Shown: positions 54,917 to 63,709 of the stretch, piece after piece
Layout: each line of letters begins with the position of its first letter
How positions within the stretch are numbered: the first letter of the stretch is position 1
Assembly: GCF_001577365.1 (NCBI RefSeq)
Contig: NZ_CP014514.1
Location: forward strand, 148,903 to 212,902
Length of the DNA stretch: 64,000 nt
Source of the DNA: Frondihabitans sp. PAMC 28766
GTDB taxonomy: Bacteria; Actinomycetota; Actinomycetes; Actinomycetales; Microbacteriaceae
Direction: 5' to 3'
The notes under the pieces: model-generated
Told to the model about the DNA's origin: nothing
The model's database searches: none
What the model saw: the letters and a program-made list of their open reading frames with translations, nothing else
Made by a program: the position numbers and the translations under genes

Positions 54917-54946
54917 ATTGCAACGGTTACCGGTAACCGTTGCAAT
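54917..54946. promoter_or_regulatory. Perfect 30-bp palindromic LacI-type operator
   Basis: Each half reads ATTGCAACGGTTACC or its complement around a central CCGG, so the site contains the LacI-family core GGTTACCGGTAACC. It lies between the sulfatase operon and the regulator genes, close to the operon start. Confidence 0.85.
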
Positions 54947-55018
54947 GAACTTATATGGCAATGCTGACTTCGTCAAGCACCGACCGGGGCCTGTGTTCGT
55001 CGACTCACGCCGGACGCG

Positions 55019-55978
55019 TCAGCGCGCCGTCGATCGCCGCCGCACGACGACCACGGGCACCTCGGTGACCTCCGCCGACGCAGTCGAACCGGCGATCCGC
55101 GCGCGGAGGGCGCTGACCGCACTCCCGACGAGTTCGGCGAATGGGGGTGCCGCCGTCGTGATACCGGGGGAGGTGTATCCGGGCTCCGCTCCGGCGCCGA
55201 TGGAAGCGACCCTGACGTCCTCCGGGATCCTGACGCCCGCTGACCGCAGTGCGTGCACCGCGCCGATCCCGAGTCCGGTGCCGAGCGTCACGACACCGCG
55301 GATCGGTCGACCGGTCGCGAGGGCGCCGGTCATGGCGGCCGCACCGGCACCGGCCGAACCATCGACGACCGTCACTAGGACTAGCCGGAGTCGCCCAGGA
55401 ACAAGGTCGGCATCGGACCGCTCTGCGATCACGACGACGTCGTCGGCAGCGTCGACCTCGACGAGCAGCTGCTCGATGGCCGCCCCCGTCGGTGAGATGA
55501 CCTGGTCGACGACCGCATCGAGCGAACGGTTCCCGAGCACGACGACTGGGACGTCGCGGGGTAGCTCGTGCATGGCCCGATCCGGGACGAGGAGCACACC
55601 GTCGGTGACGCCTCCCATCGCTCGGAGGAACCCGTCCCCGCTGCCGCTGCCGCCAGTCGGTTCGCAGAGCACGCCGAGACCGAGTCGCTCGCCTTCGGCG
55701 ATTACCGCGGCGGCGAGTGCGGCGAGGTCGCTCGACCCGAGGTGCGGCAGAGCGAGGGTTATGGAGCCGGTCCTGCCAGCGGTGAGACGACGCGCGATCG
55801 GATTCGGGGAATACTTTAGTTCCGCGATTGCGGTCCTGACACGATCCCGGGTCTCCGCGCGGACCTGCCCGACCTCGTTGACGACCGCCGACACGGTCTT
55901 CTTCGAGACCCCCGCACGCGCCGCGACCTCGGCCATCGTGCTCATACCCCGGGTGTTCGTGCTCCGCCCCGAGCTCAC
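55019..55978 (-). CDS. LacI-family transcriptional regulator 1
   Basis: The 319-residue repressor has the HTH and hinge TMAEVAARAGVSKKTVSAVV, then KYSPNPIARRLTAGRTG, and a periplasmic-binding-like effector domain (TLALPHLGSSDLAALAAAVI; PEDVRVASIGAGAEPGYTS). Effector strands are shortened and low in the usual conserved Asp/Arg. ATG 55978 overlaps the stop of the next regulator (ATGA), with alternative internal ATGs at 55945 and 55936. It stands next to the operator at 54917. Confidence 0.88.
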   Translation of the reverse strand: MSSGRSTNTRGMSTMAEVAARAGVSKKTVSAVVNEVGQVRAETRDRVRTAIAELKYSPNPIARRLTAGRTGSITLALPHLGSSDLAALAAAVIAEGERLGLGVLCEPTGGSGSGDGFLRAMGGVTDGVLLVPDRAMHELPRDVPVVVLGNRSLDAVVDQVISPTGAAIEQLLVEVDAADDVVVIAERSDADLVPGRLRLVLVTVVDGSAGAGAAAMTGALATGRPIRGVVTLGTGLGIGAVHALRSAGVRIPEDVRVASIGAGAEPGYTSPGITTAAPPFAELVGSAVSALRARIAGSTASAEVTEVPVVVVRRRSTAR

Positions 55979-57069
55979 GACGCAGCCTCGACCGACGCAG
56001 CGCCTGTCGATAACGCTCTAGACAGTTCGGGCTCTGTTGACGCCGCACCGGTCGATGCGCGTTCAACCAGCCGGAAGCCGGTATCGATGCGCCGAGGTGC
56101 AGTCCCCGGGGCGGACAGCCGTGCCTCGAGCATCTCGACCGCGGCACGTGCGGTCTCGCCGCGCATCGTGTCCACCGTGCTGAGCGGCGGTTCGGTGAAC
56201 GCCGCGTACTCGATGTCGCCGAAGCCGACGAGGGCGACTTCGTCCGGGACACTCCGACCGGCATCCTGCAGCCCCGCGAGGACGCCCACGGCGAGTGCGT
56301 CGGCGTTCGCGAAGACCGCGTCGACGTCGGGGAACCGCGCCAGGACGACGTCCGCAGCGCGGCGCCCGTCATCGAGGGCCACCGCGCCCACCTCGACGAT
56401 CCGTTCGGGATCGAACGTGACACCATGCGCGGCCAGCCCGTCGACGAATCCTCGGTAGCGCTCGGTGTCGACGATGGGCCAGTGCGGGTGTCGACCGGCA
56501 ACGAGGACTGGCCGGGTACGCCCCCGCCGCCCGAGCAGCGCGCCCACCGCCCGGCCGGCGGCGAACTGGTCGAGCGAGACGGCGTCGAGCGACTCGCCGA
56601 ATACCTCGGTCCCGGCGAGCACGACCGGGCGCCCGTCATCAGCGTCGGGCTCGTCGGCACCGAGCGTCACGGCAGCGAGCACGATACCGTCCACGTGCAG
56701 GAGTCGTGGGTTATCAAGAATCGTCCGCTCTCGTTCGGGATCACCGTGGGTCTGCTCGACGACCACCGCGAAGCCATGGGAACTTGCCGCGGTGAGGACA
56801 TCGTCCGCGAACTCGCGGAAGTAGGGCAGGGTCACGTCAGGCAGCACGAGGCCGATCACCTGAGCCCGCCTCGACCGGAGTCGGCGCGCCGCGAGGTTCG
56901 GTCGGTAGTCGAGCTCCTCGATCGCCGCCTCGACTTGAATCCTGGTCTCAGGTCGGACCGCGACGGCGCTCGTGACGACGTTCGACACGGTCCGGATCGA
57001 GACACCGGCACGCGCCGCGACGTCCCGCAGGGTCGCGTTGGATATCCCATCCGAGCCTCTGTGGTTCAC
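55975..57069 (-). CDS. LacI-family transcriptional regulator 2
   Basis: The 364-residue repressor shows NATLRDVAARAGVSIRTVSN, ELDYRPNLAARRLRSRRAQV and effector-domain motifs VIGLVLPDVTLPYFREFADD, DAVFANADALAVGVLAGLQD and VALVGFGDIEYAAFTEPPLS. GTG 57069 was chosen because the family N-terminus starts there; the frame is open to 57234. The two regulators are coupled, and both may act on the sulfatase operon, possibly with different sugars or as a heteromeric pair. Confidence 0.9.
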   Translation of the reverse strand: MNHRGSDGISNATLRDVAARAGVSIRTVSNVVTSAVAVRPETRIQVEAAIEELDYRPNLAARRLRSRRAQVIGLVLPDVTLPYFREFADDVLTAASSHGFAVVVEQTHGDPERERTILDNPRLLHVDGIVLAAVTLGADEPDADDGRPVVLAGTEVFGESLDAVSLDQFAAGRAVGALLGRRGRTRPVLVAGRHPHWPIVDTERYRGFVDGLAAHGVTFDPERIVEVGAVALDDGRRAADVVLARFPDVDAVFANADALAVGVLAGLQDAGRSVPDEVALVGFGDIEYAAFTEPPLSTVDTMRGETARAAVEMLEARLSAPGTAPRRIDTGFRLVERASTGAASTEPELSRALSTGAASVEAAS

Positions 57070-57347
57070 GTGCTGATCGTAGCCGCGGGAGGCTGTCGCT
57101 CTGCAACGTACCCGGCTAGAGGCGCGGCACTCGGGTCTGAGTAGTAATCGCGCGAAAACGTCCGCTAACGGGTCAAAGCCCCGGGCTGGCAAGGATCGTG
57201 GCGCTGTCGGGAAAGCCGAGACCTTCATCATCATCGATTTTTACCGCAAATTCTCGACGCGATTCGAGGTGTTTTGACGGTCTCGCGCCCGTGTCGGTAA
57301 TCCGTGGTGGCCTCAACCGGTGGGTGCACCGCTACTCGGCAGGATGA
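57070..57347. other. Intergenic region before the IS30-like remnant
   Basis: It contains the promoter region of the LacI pair and probably the left end of the IS30-like element near 57234 (TTTTTACCGCAAATTCTC). No gene is visible. Confidence 0.4.
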
Positions 57348-58350
57348 GTGGTGGAGGTGCGTGTGGAGTTCACGACGGAACAGGAACAGGCAATCTGGGC
57401 GGGGTGGCGGGATGGTGAGTCGTTCCGGCGAGTAGGCGATCGGGTTGGCCAGCCCGCGCATGCGATTCAGTATTTCCTTCGAAGTCACGGCGGCATCAAG
57501 CCGGGAAGAACTGGGCGAGACCATCGTCACCTCACGGAGCACGAACGGGAGGAGATCTCCCGGGGCATCGCAGCCGGCTGGTCCGTTCGCAGGATCGCTG
57601 CGTCTTTGAGCCGTCCGCATTCGACTGTGTCGCGGGAGGTCTCTCGGAACGGTGGGCGGGCCGACTACCGTGCCGCCGCTGCGGAGCAAGCAGCGAAGTT
57701 TCGAACTAAGCGGCCCAAACCGACGCGGCTGCGCGAGCGGCCTCAGTTGCTGCGGGTCGTGAAGTCGAAGCTGGAACTGGATTGGTCGCCCGAGCAGATC
57801 GCTGCCTGGTTGAAGCTGACGTTTTCCGACGACCCGATGATGCGCCTGTCCCACGAGGCCATCTACCGGTCGATCTATTACGTCTATCGCCGTGAGCTCG
57901 ACCGCGGCATGTCGCAGCATCTCCGCTCAGGACGCACGATCCGCCGGCCGCGGCGCGGGAAACGAGCCTCGGGCCGAGGGCGGCTGAAGAACATGGTCCC
58001 GATCACCGCACGCCCCGCCGCGGTAGAAGACCGCCTCCAGGCCGGCCATTGGGAAGGTGACCTCGTCATGGGAAAACGGCCCTCTGCCGTGGCGACTCTC
58101 GTCGAGAGGAGCACCCGCTTCGTGAAGGTCGTTCCCCTCCCCAACGGATACAAAGCGGACGCCGTCCGCGTTGCCGTGACCGCCGCGTTCGCCGACGTTC
58201 CTGCAGGCCTTCGGCGATCGCTGACGTGGGACCGCGGCCGCGAGATGGCAGAACACCAACAGCTCGCCACCGACCTCAAAATGGACGTCTACTTTTGCGC
58301 CCCAGCGAGCCCCTGGCAACGCGGATCTAACGAGAACACGAACCGCCTGC
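57348..58350 (+). pseudogene. IS30-family transposase (different type), 3'-truncated by IS3
   Basis: The frame contains an N-terminal HTH (EREEISRGIAAGWSVRRIAA), SRNGGRADYRAAAAEQAA and the DDE core (HWEGDLVMGKRPSAVATLVE; LTWDRGREMAEHQQLATDLK; SPWQRGSNENTNRLL) and is cut by the IS3 left end at 58350. It is clearly distinct from the three IS30 copies at 38-50 kb. Confidence 0.85.
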
Positions 58351-58388
58351 TGGAGTGGTCCCCGAATGGTGGACTTGGTAATGCAATT

Positions 58389-59240
58389 CTAGGCAGTGGC
58401 GATCTCTTGGGCGCGGTACTCGTCGGGGCTGAGGTAGCCGAGCCTCTCCTGAATCCGTGTGGTGTTCCACCAGCTCAGGTAGTCGTCCAGGCCTTCGTGG
58501 AACTGGGCAAGGTTCTCGGGTTTCTGGATCCGGAACCATTCCTCCTTGAGGTGACTGAAGAATCCTTCCATGGCGGCGTTGTCCAAACAGGTGCCCTTGC
58601 GAGACATGGATTGGCTAAGCCCGGCGCCGCGCGATGCGTCTCGCCAGAGGGTGTGGCGGTATTGGAATCCCTGGTCGGAATGGACGAGGGGTTTCTCGTC
58701 TGGGCCGCGCGTGTCGATCGCGGTTTTGAGGCCGTCGGTGACCATCTTCACGCTCGGAGAAGGCCCTGCGGTGGCGGAGATGACCCGGTTGTCGTGCAGA
58801 TCCAGGACCGGCGACAAGTAGACCTTGCTGGCGCCGACGATGAACTCGGTCACGTCGGTGACCCACTTTGTATGCCGTGACTCGGCGTCGAACTGGCGAT
58901 TCAGCACGTTGTCAGCGGCTTCGCCAACCTCGCCTCGGAAGGAGTTGTAGCGTTTGCGGCGCCGGACCGGACAGTGAAGGCCCAGCTGACGCATGAGCTT
59001 CAGGACGGTCTTTTTCGACACCGTCCACCCCTGACGCAGGAGGATGGCGCGGATGCGCCGATGCCCATACCTGCTCTTCGCCGCAGTGAACGCGTCACGG
59101 ATGGCTTGCTTGATGCCGGCCCGGGCGTCGTCCCGGCGGAGCCGACGCCGATGGTCGTAAAACGTTGAGCGGGGCAGGGCTGCAATCTGCAGCAGCACGG
59201 GCAACGAGTAGTGCGCCTTGAGGTCGTCGACAGCTTCCAC
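58389..59240 (-). CDS. IS3-family transposase OrfB
   Basis: The 283-residue integrase-like protein has KSRYGHRRIRAILLRQGWTV, KWVTDVTEFIVGASKVYLSP (first Asp), KPLVHSDQGFQYRHTLWRD (second Asp) and NAAMEGFFSHLKEEWF (Glu). All catalytic residues are present. Confidence 0.9.
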   Translation of the reverse strand: MEAVDDLKAHYSLPVLLQIAALPRSTFYDHRRRLRRDDARAGIKQAIRDAFTAAKSRYGHRRIRAILLRQGWTVSKKTVLKLMRQLGLHCPVRRRKRYNSFRGEVGEAADNVLNRQFDAESRHTKWVTDVTEFIVGASKVYLSPVLDLHDNRVISATAGPSPSVKMVTDGLKTAIDTRGPDEKPLVHSDQGFQYRHTLWRDASRGAGLSQSMSRKGTCLDNAAMEGFFSHLKEEWFRIQKPENLAQFHEGLDDYLSWWNTTRIQERLGYLSPDEYRAQEIATA

Positions 59241-59242
59241 TT

Positions 59243-59725
59243 TCAGCGTCGTTCCGGGGATCTCAAGGCCCGCAATTTTCCCAAATAGGCGACCTCGACG
59301 CGCAACCGTTCATTCTCTCGACGCAGCGCCTCGACCTTGGTCTCGGGCACGGCGTCTTTCCTTGTGGCGGGTGGCCTACCGCGTCGTTTTGGACGTAGAG
59401 CGTCGGGCCCGTCGCGGCGGTATTTGTTCGCCCACGTCGTCACCGTGCTCGGAGGGGGGAGATCAAATTCCTCCGCCAGAGCACGCCCCGATTCACCTTT
59501 GATGTGGCGCAGCACGACCCGCAACTTGGTGTCGAAGTCGTACTGCTTCCGCTCTCTCGTCACCAGCGCCCCTGATCCTCGTAGCTGCCATCGCTGGTAT
59601 AACATTTGGACCGGAGCCCCGGCAAGGTCAAGAGTCCGGGCCACTGACTTCGCGGTGAACCCCTCTTCGAACATCTCCACAGCCGACACGGCGTCGGAAT
59701 GGCTCAACGTGCTCTTCGAATACAT
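59243..59725 (-). CDS. IS3-family transposase OrfA
   Basis: This 160-residue protein carries two helix-turn-helix repeats (SAVEMFEEGFTAKSVARTLD; RHIKGESGRALAEEFDLPPP) and a C-terminal coiled coil (TKVEALRRENERLRVEVAYL). It is followed after two bases by OrfB, with frameshifting expected between them. Confidence 0.88.
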   Translation of the reverse strand: MYSKSTLSHSDAVSAVEMFEEGFTAKSVARTLDLAGAPVQMLYQRWQLRGSGALVTRERKQYDFDTKLRVVLRHIKGESGRALAEEFDLPPPSTVTTWANKYRRDGPDALRPKRRGRPPATRKDAVPETKVEALRRENERLRVEVAYLGKLRALRSPERR

Positions 59726-59784
59726 CTGACAACTCCTGAAAGAAGGACCCTAAATTCGGTGTCCAACTTTCCGGGACCACTCCA

Positions 59785-60266
59785 GTCGGGGCGGTGACCG
59801 CAGCACGCATCCTGGGCCGCACCGGGATTGTTCACCGGTTCCCGACCGAGAATCACTTCGCCGCCTATGCCGGCGTCGCACCACGGGAGGTGTCCTCCGG
59901 TGACGTGCTCCGACACCGCCTCTCCCGCGGCGGCGACCGGCAACTGAACTACGCCCTCCACGGGATAGCGATCACCCAAATCGCCATGAAAACGGGGCCA
60001 GGGAGGGTGTTCTACGACCGGAAACGGCGGGAAGGGAAAACGGGCAAGGAAGCCCTGCGTGCGCTGAAGCGGCGCCTTGCGACGGTCGTCTTCCGGCGGC
60101 TACTCGACGACGCGGGACAGGAAGCGGTGGGCCCGGCAGGACAGCCGGGAACGACACTGAAATCCAGCGTGACCGGCTCACATCCCGCCACCGGCACTTC
60201 GGAAAAGCCACTCACCAGACCCACCAAAAACAACCCTACCCACCAAGCCGCTTGACCAGAGAGGCG
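59785..60266 (+). pseudogene. IS110-family transposase, C-terminal fragment
   Basis: From TAARILGRTGIVHRF the frame gives the Transposase_20 domain (HFAAYAGVAPREVSSGDVLR, RQLNYALHGIAITQIAMKTG) and ends at TGA 60255; the element end TTGACCAGAGAGGCGCC follows. It is a divergent relative of the copy at 47461 and is cut on the left by the IS3 element. Confidence 0.85.
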
Positions 60267-60267
60267 C

Positions 60268-60411
60268 CGAATTCGAGACAGACCCTCGAGGAGGGTGCGA
60301 ACCGACCGCTGGAGAAACGGCGGGCTGACGGTTCCGCTGAGGAGAAGGACAGGAACAGTGATGCCCTTAAGTGTTCCCATCCGGTCGTTCATCTGCTTGG
60401 CGATATCAACC
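60268..60411 (-). pseudogene. Alpha/beta-hydrolase C-terminal fragment
   Basis: The minus strand reads VDIAKQMNDRMGTLKGITV and then PVLLLSGTVSPPFLQRSVRT up to the IS110 edge. This matches the strand-loop before the catalytic Asp of alpha/beta hydrolases. Both ends are missing. Confidence 0.5.
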
Positions 60412-60448
60412 TAAGCGGGACCCAGGCGGGCAATGTAAGCGGGACCCA
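60412..60448. repeat. Direct repeat, probable IS21-type end
   Basis: TAAGCGGGACCCA occurs at 60412-60424 and 60436-60448, a 24-base period, as is usual for multiple terminal repeats of IS21-like elements. An IstB remnant lies at 62016, on the other side of the VOC/SDR/ArsR genes. Confidence 0.5.
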
Positions 60449-60451
60449 CCG

Positions 60452-60823
60452 TTAGGCGGACTGGACTTCGACGACGCAGAACAGATTGTTTTCTGGGTCT
60501 GCAAGCACGGTGAGGCGCATGCCGGGGTGTTCGTCGAGCACTTCCCAGCGGAGTGATGCTCCGAGGCTGGTGAGGCGGGCGACCTCGGCATCTCGTTTTC
60601 CCCATTCGACGCGGAAGTCGAGGTGCATGGTGTGGGCGTCGGATGTCTCGGTGCTGCGGTGGAAGTGGAACCGGAGTCCGGTCACAGCATCGGTTTGAAG
60701 GAACACATCGGAGTCGTCGCCGGCTGATTCTCCTCCAGCGGCCGCGGCCCAGAATGAGGCGAGGGCCTGGGGGTTGGCGGCGTCGATCGTGATGCCACCG
60801 AGGCGTAGTTCGGGAGTGCTCAT
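60452..60823 (-). CDS. VOC-family (glyoxalase/bleomycin-resistance fold) protein
   Basis: The 123-residue protein shows LRLGGITIDAANPQALASFW, LRFHFHRSTETSDAHTMHLD (metal-site His region) and HPGMRLTVLADPENNLFCVV, which define a single VOC module pair. Such proteins act as metal-dependent isomerases, dioxygenases or binding proteins; no substrate can be inferred. It lies 26 bases downstream of the SDR gene on the same strand and probably shares its promoter. Confidence 0.85.
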   Translation of the reverse strand: MSTPELRLGGITIDAANPQALASFWAAAAGGESAGDDSDVFLQTDAVTGLRFHFHRSTETSDAHTMHLDFRVEWGKRDAEVARLTSLGASLRWEVLDEHPGMRLTVLADPENNLFCVVEVQSA

Positions 60824-60849
60824 GAGTGTTCTCCAGGTCGAGGGCGGGT

Positions 60850-61620
60850 TCAGAAGGTGGGGATAATTCCGCCATCGATGCGGAACTCGGCGCCGGTGAC
60901 CCAGCTCGCGCGGTCAGAGGCGAGGAAAGCGACCATTTCGGCGGCCTCGGCGGGCGTGCCGGGGCGGCGCATCGGGATCCCGAGATGGGTGACGATGTTC
61001 TGCTGCATCTCATCCAGCGAGATGGCTTGCGCGTTTGCCATCTCCCCCAGCGAAGCTGCTGCTCCTTCGGTCATGATGAAGCCGGGAAGAACGTTGACCA
61101 CGCGGACGCCGGCGGGGCTGACCTCGGTGGCGAGGGTGCGGCTGTAGGCGTTGAGGGCGGCTTTTGAGGCGGCGTAGGACGCCTGGCCGGGCTGAGGGAA
61201 GTGGCTGGAGATCGAGGAGATGTGCACGATCACTCCGCGGCCGCGTTCGAGCATCGGGGGAAGAAGTTCCCGATCGAGGCGAACGATGCCGAGGAAGTTC
61301 AAAGCCAGGTCGGCGACCCAGGCGTCATCTGGGATGTCCACGGATGGCGCGTTGGCGCTCGTTGCCGCAGCGTTTTGAATGACGACGTCGACGGGACCGT
61401 CCGCCAAGACGGCGGCGGCGAAAGTGATGATGCCCTCCGGGGTGCTGAGATCCGCGGGAACATATGTCGCATTGAGGGTCTCGGGTGGGGCGCTGCGGGC
61501 GCCGACGATCACCTCGGCTCCTGCCCGGGCGAATCGTGTCGCGATTGCCAGGCCGAGGCCTTTGGAGCCTCCTGTCACCAGGACACGCTTGCCGGAGTAC
61601 TCGTTGTCATCAATGCTCAT
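60850..61620 (-). CDS. Short-chain dehydrogenase/reductase
   Basis: The 256-residue SDR has VLVTGGSKGLGLAIATRFAR, VVIQNAAATSAN, VHISSISSHF (Ser) and QASYAASKAALNAYSRTLA (Tyr-x-x-x-Lys), and ends FRIDGGIIP. The Arg in VGARS after the second strand favours NADPH. It is divergent from an ArsR-type regulator with an inverted repeat between them, so it is probably repressed by that regulator. Confidence 0.9.
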   Translation of the reverse strand: MSIDDNEYSGKRVLVTGGSKGLGLAIATRFARAGAEVIVGARSAPPETLNATYVPADLSTPEGIITFAAAVLADGPVDVVIQNAAATSANAPSVDIPDDAWVADLALNFLGIVRLDRELLPPMLERGRGVIVHISSISSHFPQPGQASYAASKAALNAYSRTLATEVSPAGVRVVNVLPGFIMTEGAAASLGEMANAQAISLDEMQQNIVTHLGIPMRRPGTPAEAAEMVAFLASDRASWVTGAEFRIDGGIIPTF

Positions 61621-61630
61621 GCCCGTACTC

Positions 61631-61648
61631 TATCGATGTTCGTCGATA
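61631..61648. promoter_or_regulatory. Inverted repeat in the SDR/ArsR divergent promoter
   Basis: TATCGA and TCGATA are separated by six bases, and a further ATCGATG copy follows at 61649. The size and place fit an ArsR-family operator. Confidence 0.6.
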
Positions 61649-61672
61649 ATCGATGTTTGCTATCATCTGTGT

Positions 61673-61981
61673 ATGCGCGCGATCGTTCACCCTTCTCTGA
61701 GCGAGATCCCGGTCCATCAGATGATGCAGGCTCTCGCAAGTCCCGTGCGGCTCGCAGTCGTGCAGAAGCTTCTGGACGGGCAGGTGCACCAAGGCAGCGA
61801 GTTCGATTTCGGGGTGAGCCAGTCGACGCTGAGTCACCACGTGAAGATCCTCCGCGAGGCGGGCATCGTTCAAAACGATCCCGAGGGGACGCGCTGTCTG
61901 ATGTCGTTGCGCGCGGCCGAACTGGACGAACGCTTCCCTGGATTCGTCGAACAGCTTCGAGTTCTGAGCGCCGCCGGCTGA
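61673..61981 (+). CDS. ArsR-family transcriptional regulator
   Basis: The 102-residue winged-helix protein shows MMQALASPVRLAVVQKLLDG, VSQSTLSHHVKILREAGIVQ (recognition helix) and GTRCLMSLRAAELDERFPGF. No metal-binding Cys is present, so it is not a classical metal sensor. It probably controls the divergent SDR-VOC unit and itself. Confidence 0.88.
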   Translation: MRAIVHPSLSEIPVHQMMQALASPVRLAVVQKLLDGQVHQGSEFDFGVSQSTLSHHVKILREAGIVQNDPEGTRCLMSLRAAELDERFPGFVEQLRVLSAAG

Positions 61982-62015
61982 GGTGTCTGATGGGCGCAGT
62001 CGAGGCCCCGGTCGC

Positions 62016-62205
62016 CTAGGACGTGGATTGCTCGTAGTGTGCCCGGCTGTGGGCAAGGCGGTAGGAGTCGGTGCCGGTCTCGATAATCTTGCCGTTGAAC
62101 GTCAGTCGGTCAACGATCGCGGCGCAGAGCCACCGGGTCGGTGAAGGTCTTCGTCCAGCCGGAGAATGACTCGTTCGATGCGATCGCGATGGAGTTGTTC
62201 TCGTC
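62016..62205 (-). pseudogene. IS21-family IstB (ATPase) C-terminal remnant
   Basis: The minus strand reads NSIAIASNESFSGWTKTFTD and, after a one-base shift, CAAIVDRLTFNGKIIETGTD then SYRLAHSRA, the usual IstB ending. Confidence 0.7.
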
Positions 62206-62269
62206 CGTCCCGCTCGCGCTTTGCGGGAATTGCAGCCTCGATTCCAGAATCATCCCTGGGATTTGGCAA

Positions 62270-62950
62270 CTACTTGAAATCGGGTTGTGCAGGAGAAGAT
62301 GGTGCAGCTGACGTCGATATTGCGGCGACAGTTCGGCCGGTGTGCAATGCCAGGGTTTGGGCGATCAGAGTTTCTAAGCTCGGCCAAGGCATATTTCCGT
62401 GTGCGTTATAGAGCGCCACCAGGCCGTGCAGTGCGGTCCAGAGCAGCAAGCCGGCTTGCCATTCTCGTTCGACATCCCCGTCCGTGCCTTCGCTGTCGTG
62501 CGCGTCGGCGAGGGCTTCGACGACGGAGCCGAGCAGTTCCTCTCCCGCGCCGTGGGCAGAAAGGGGACCGACGTCTTCCGGCATGCCCCCACCGAACAGG
62601 GTGCGGTACTCACCCGGATGGCCAACACCCCAGTGCACGTATGCGGCGCATCGGGCAACCAGGTTTTCTAAAGGTCCGGCTGCGTTGTGTGCGGCCGTTT
62701 CCATGGATGCGGCGAGTTCGTTGTAGCGGAGTTGCAGAACGTGCTGAATGAGCGCGTCCAGGTCGGGGAAGTGACTGTAGATACTGGCGGGAGCGACGCC
62801 GACTTCGCGAGCGACCTGGCGCAGGGTCAAGGTCTCGGGCCGATCTAATGTCGCGAGCAGTCGCGCGGCCGCCGTGACCAGCTCAACCTTGAGCGCCTGC
62901 CCTTGGCCACGAGCGTTACGTCGCCGCGGAACCGACTCTCCGCCATCCAC
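62270..62950 (-). CDS. TetR-family transcriptional regulator
   Basis: The 226-residue repressor has the N-terminal HTH (VTAAARLLATLDRPETLTLR, QVAREVGVAPASIYSHFPDL) and a helical ligand-binding domain with HPGEYRTLFGG and WTALHGLVALYNAH, typical of the TetR_C_33 group. The start was placed at ATG 62950. Three copies of a 16-bp element lie in the divergent region before the NAD(P)-binding protein gene. Confidence 0.88.
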   Translation of the reverse strand: MDGGESVPRRRNARGQGQALKVELVTAAARLLATLDRPETLTLRQVAREVGVAPASIYSHFPDLDALIQHVLQLRYNELAASMETAAHNAAGPLENLVARCAAYVHWGVGHPGEYRTLFGGGMPEDVGPLSAHGAGEELLGSVVEALADAHDSEGTDGDVEREWQAGLLLWTALHGLVALYNAHGNMPWPSLETLIAQTLALHTGRTVAAISTSAAPSSPAQPDFK

Positions 62951-62972
62951 GGGGCACTCCTTTCTGGCTTGG

Positions 62973-63080
62973 CCAACAGTTGTTCACTGTATCGCGATCC
63001 GAAGCACGTGCCAACCAGCCAGGGCGAGTTGACATTTATTACCAACAGGTGTTCACTCTGATGACCAACACTCGTTTACT
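62973..63080. promoter_or_regulatory. Three TetR-type operator copies
   Basis: CCAACAGTTGTTCACT (62973-62988), CCAACAGGTGTTCACT (63042-63057) and CCAACACTCGTTTACT (63065-63080) lie between the divergent genes. The second and third are 23 bases apart, about two helical turns, and directly precede AGGAGA and ATG 63092. Confidence 0.75.
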
Positions 63081-63091
63081 TAGGAGAAATC

Positions 63092-63709
63092 ATGCGTATC
63101 GCAATTCTTGGCGCGACAGGTAAAGTCGGCCACCTCATCGTGGAGCAGGCCCTCGGACGCAACCACCAGGTCGTCGCCCTCGTCCGTAAACCCGACGAGT
63201 ACATCCAGCCAGCAAACGGTTCCGTTGACGCCCGCTATGCCGACGTCACCAAGCCTGACTCGTTTACGAATCTGGCGGACGTCGACGTGATCATCTCCGC
63301 GCTCGGTATCAGCAAGGGCGATGGGCCAGGGACCCTGATCGCCGGCGCGAAAGTGCTCACCCGACAGCCAGCTCGCGTTCTGTGGCTGGGCGCCCTCGGG
63401 TCGGGAACATCGGCCGGTGCAGGCGGCGGCGTCTACCAGGGCATGATGAAAATGTTCGTCGGCAGGGAACTTGAAGAAAAGGCCGCAGCCGATGCGATCG
63501 CTCTCGCAGGCGGTGCGCTGGTGTTTCACGCCCCGGATCTCTGGGTCGGCGGCGTCAGCGAGGCCCGTCGCAGCGTTCCGCTGCAGGACTACCGCAAGCC
63601 CTTCCTGCCCCCGCACGCCTCCCGTGCCACGGTCGCCGCGGTAATCCTCGATGAGGCAGAAAAGTCGACCTCGGGCGGCCGGATCCTCGTTCCGGCGGCG
63701 GGCGCCTGA
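63092..63709 (+). CDS. NAD(P)-binding (NmrA/SDR-a type) reductase
   Basis: The 205-residue protein starts MRIAILGATGKVGHLIVEQA with the glycine motif of atypical SDRs, then VVALVRKPDEY (Arg for NADP), DVDVIISALG and HAPDLWVGG. The active-site Tyr-Lys pair of classical SDRs is not obvious. It probably reduces a quinone or other small oxidant, or senses NAD(P). AGGAGA precedes the ATG. It is controlled by the divergent TetR gene. Confidence 0.88.
   Translation: MRIAILGATGKVGHLIVEQALGRNHQVVALVRKPDEYIQPANGSVDARYADVTKPDSFTNLADVDVIISALGISKGDGPGTLIAGAKVLTRQPARVLWLGALGSGTSAGAGGGVYQGMMKMFVGRELEEKAAADAIALAGGALVFHAPDLWVGGVSEARRSVPLQDYRKPFLPPHASRATVAAVILDEAEKSTSGGRILVPAAGA

Larger units (their letters stand above)
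58351..59784 (-). mobile_element. IS3-family (IS150-like group) element, complete
   Basis: Ends TGGAGTGGTCCC and, reversed, the same 12 bases bound 1434 bases. Both transposase frames are intact. It lies between an IS30 remnant and an IS110 remnant, with no evident target duplication. Confidence 0.85.
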
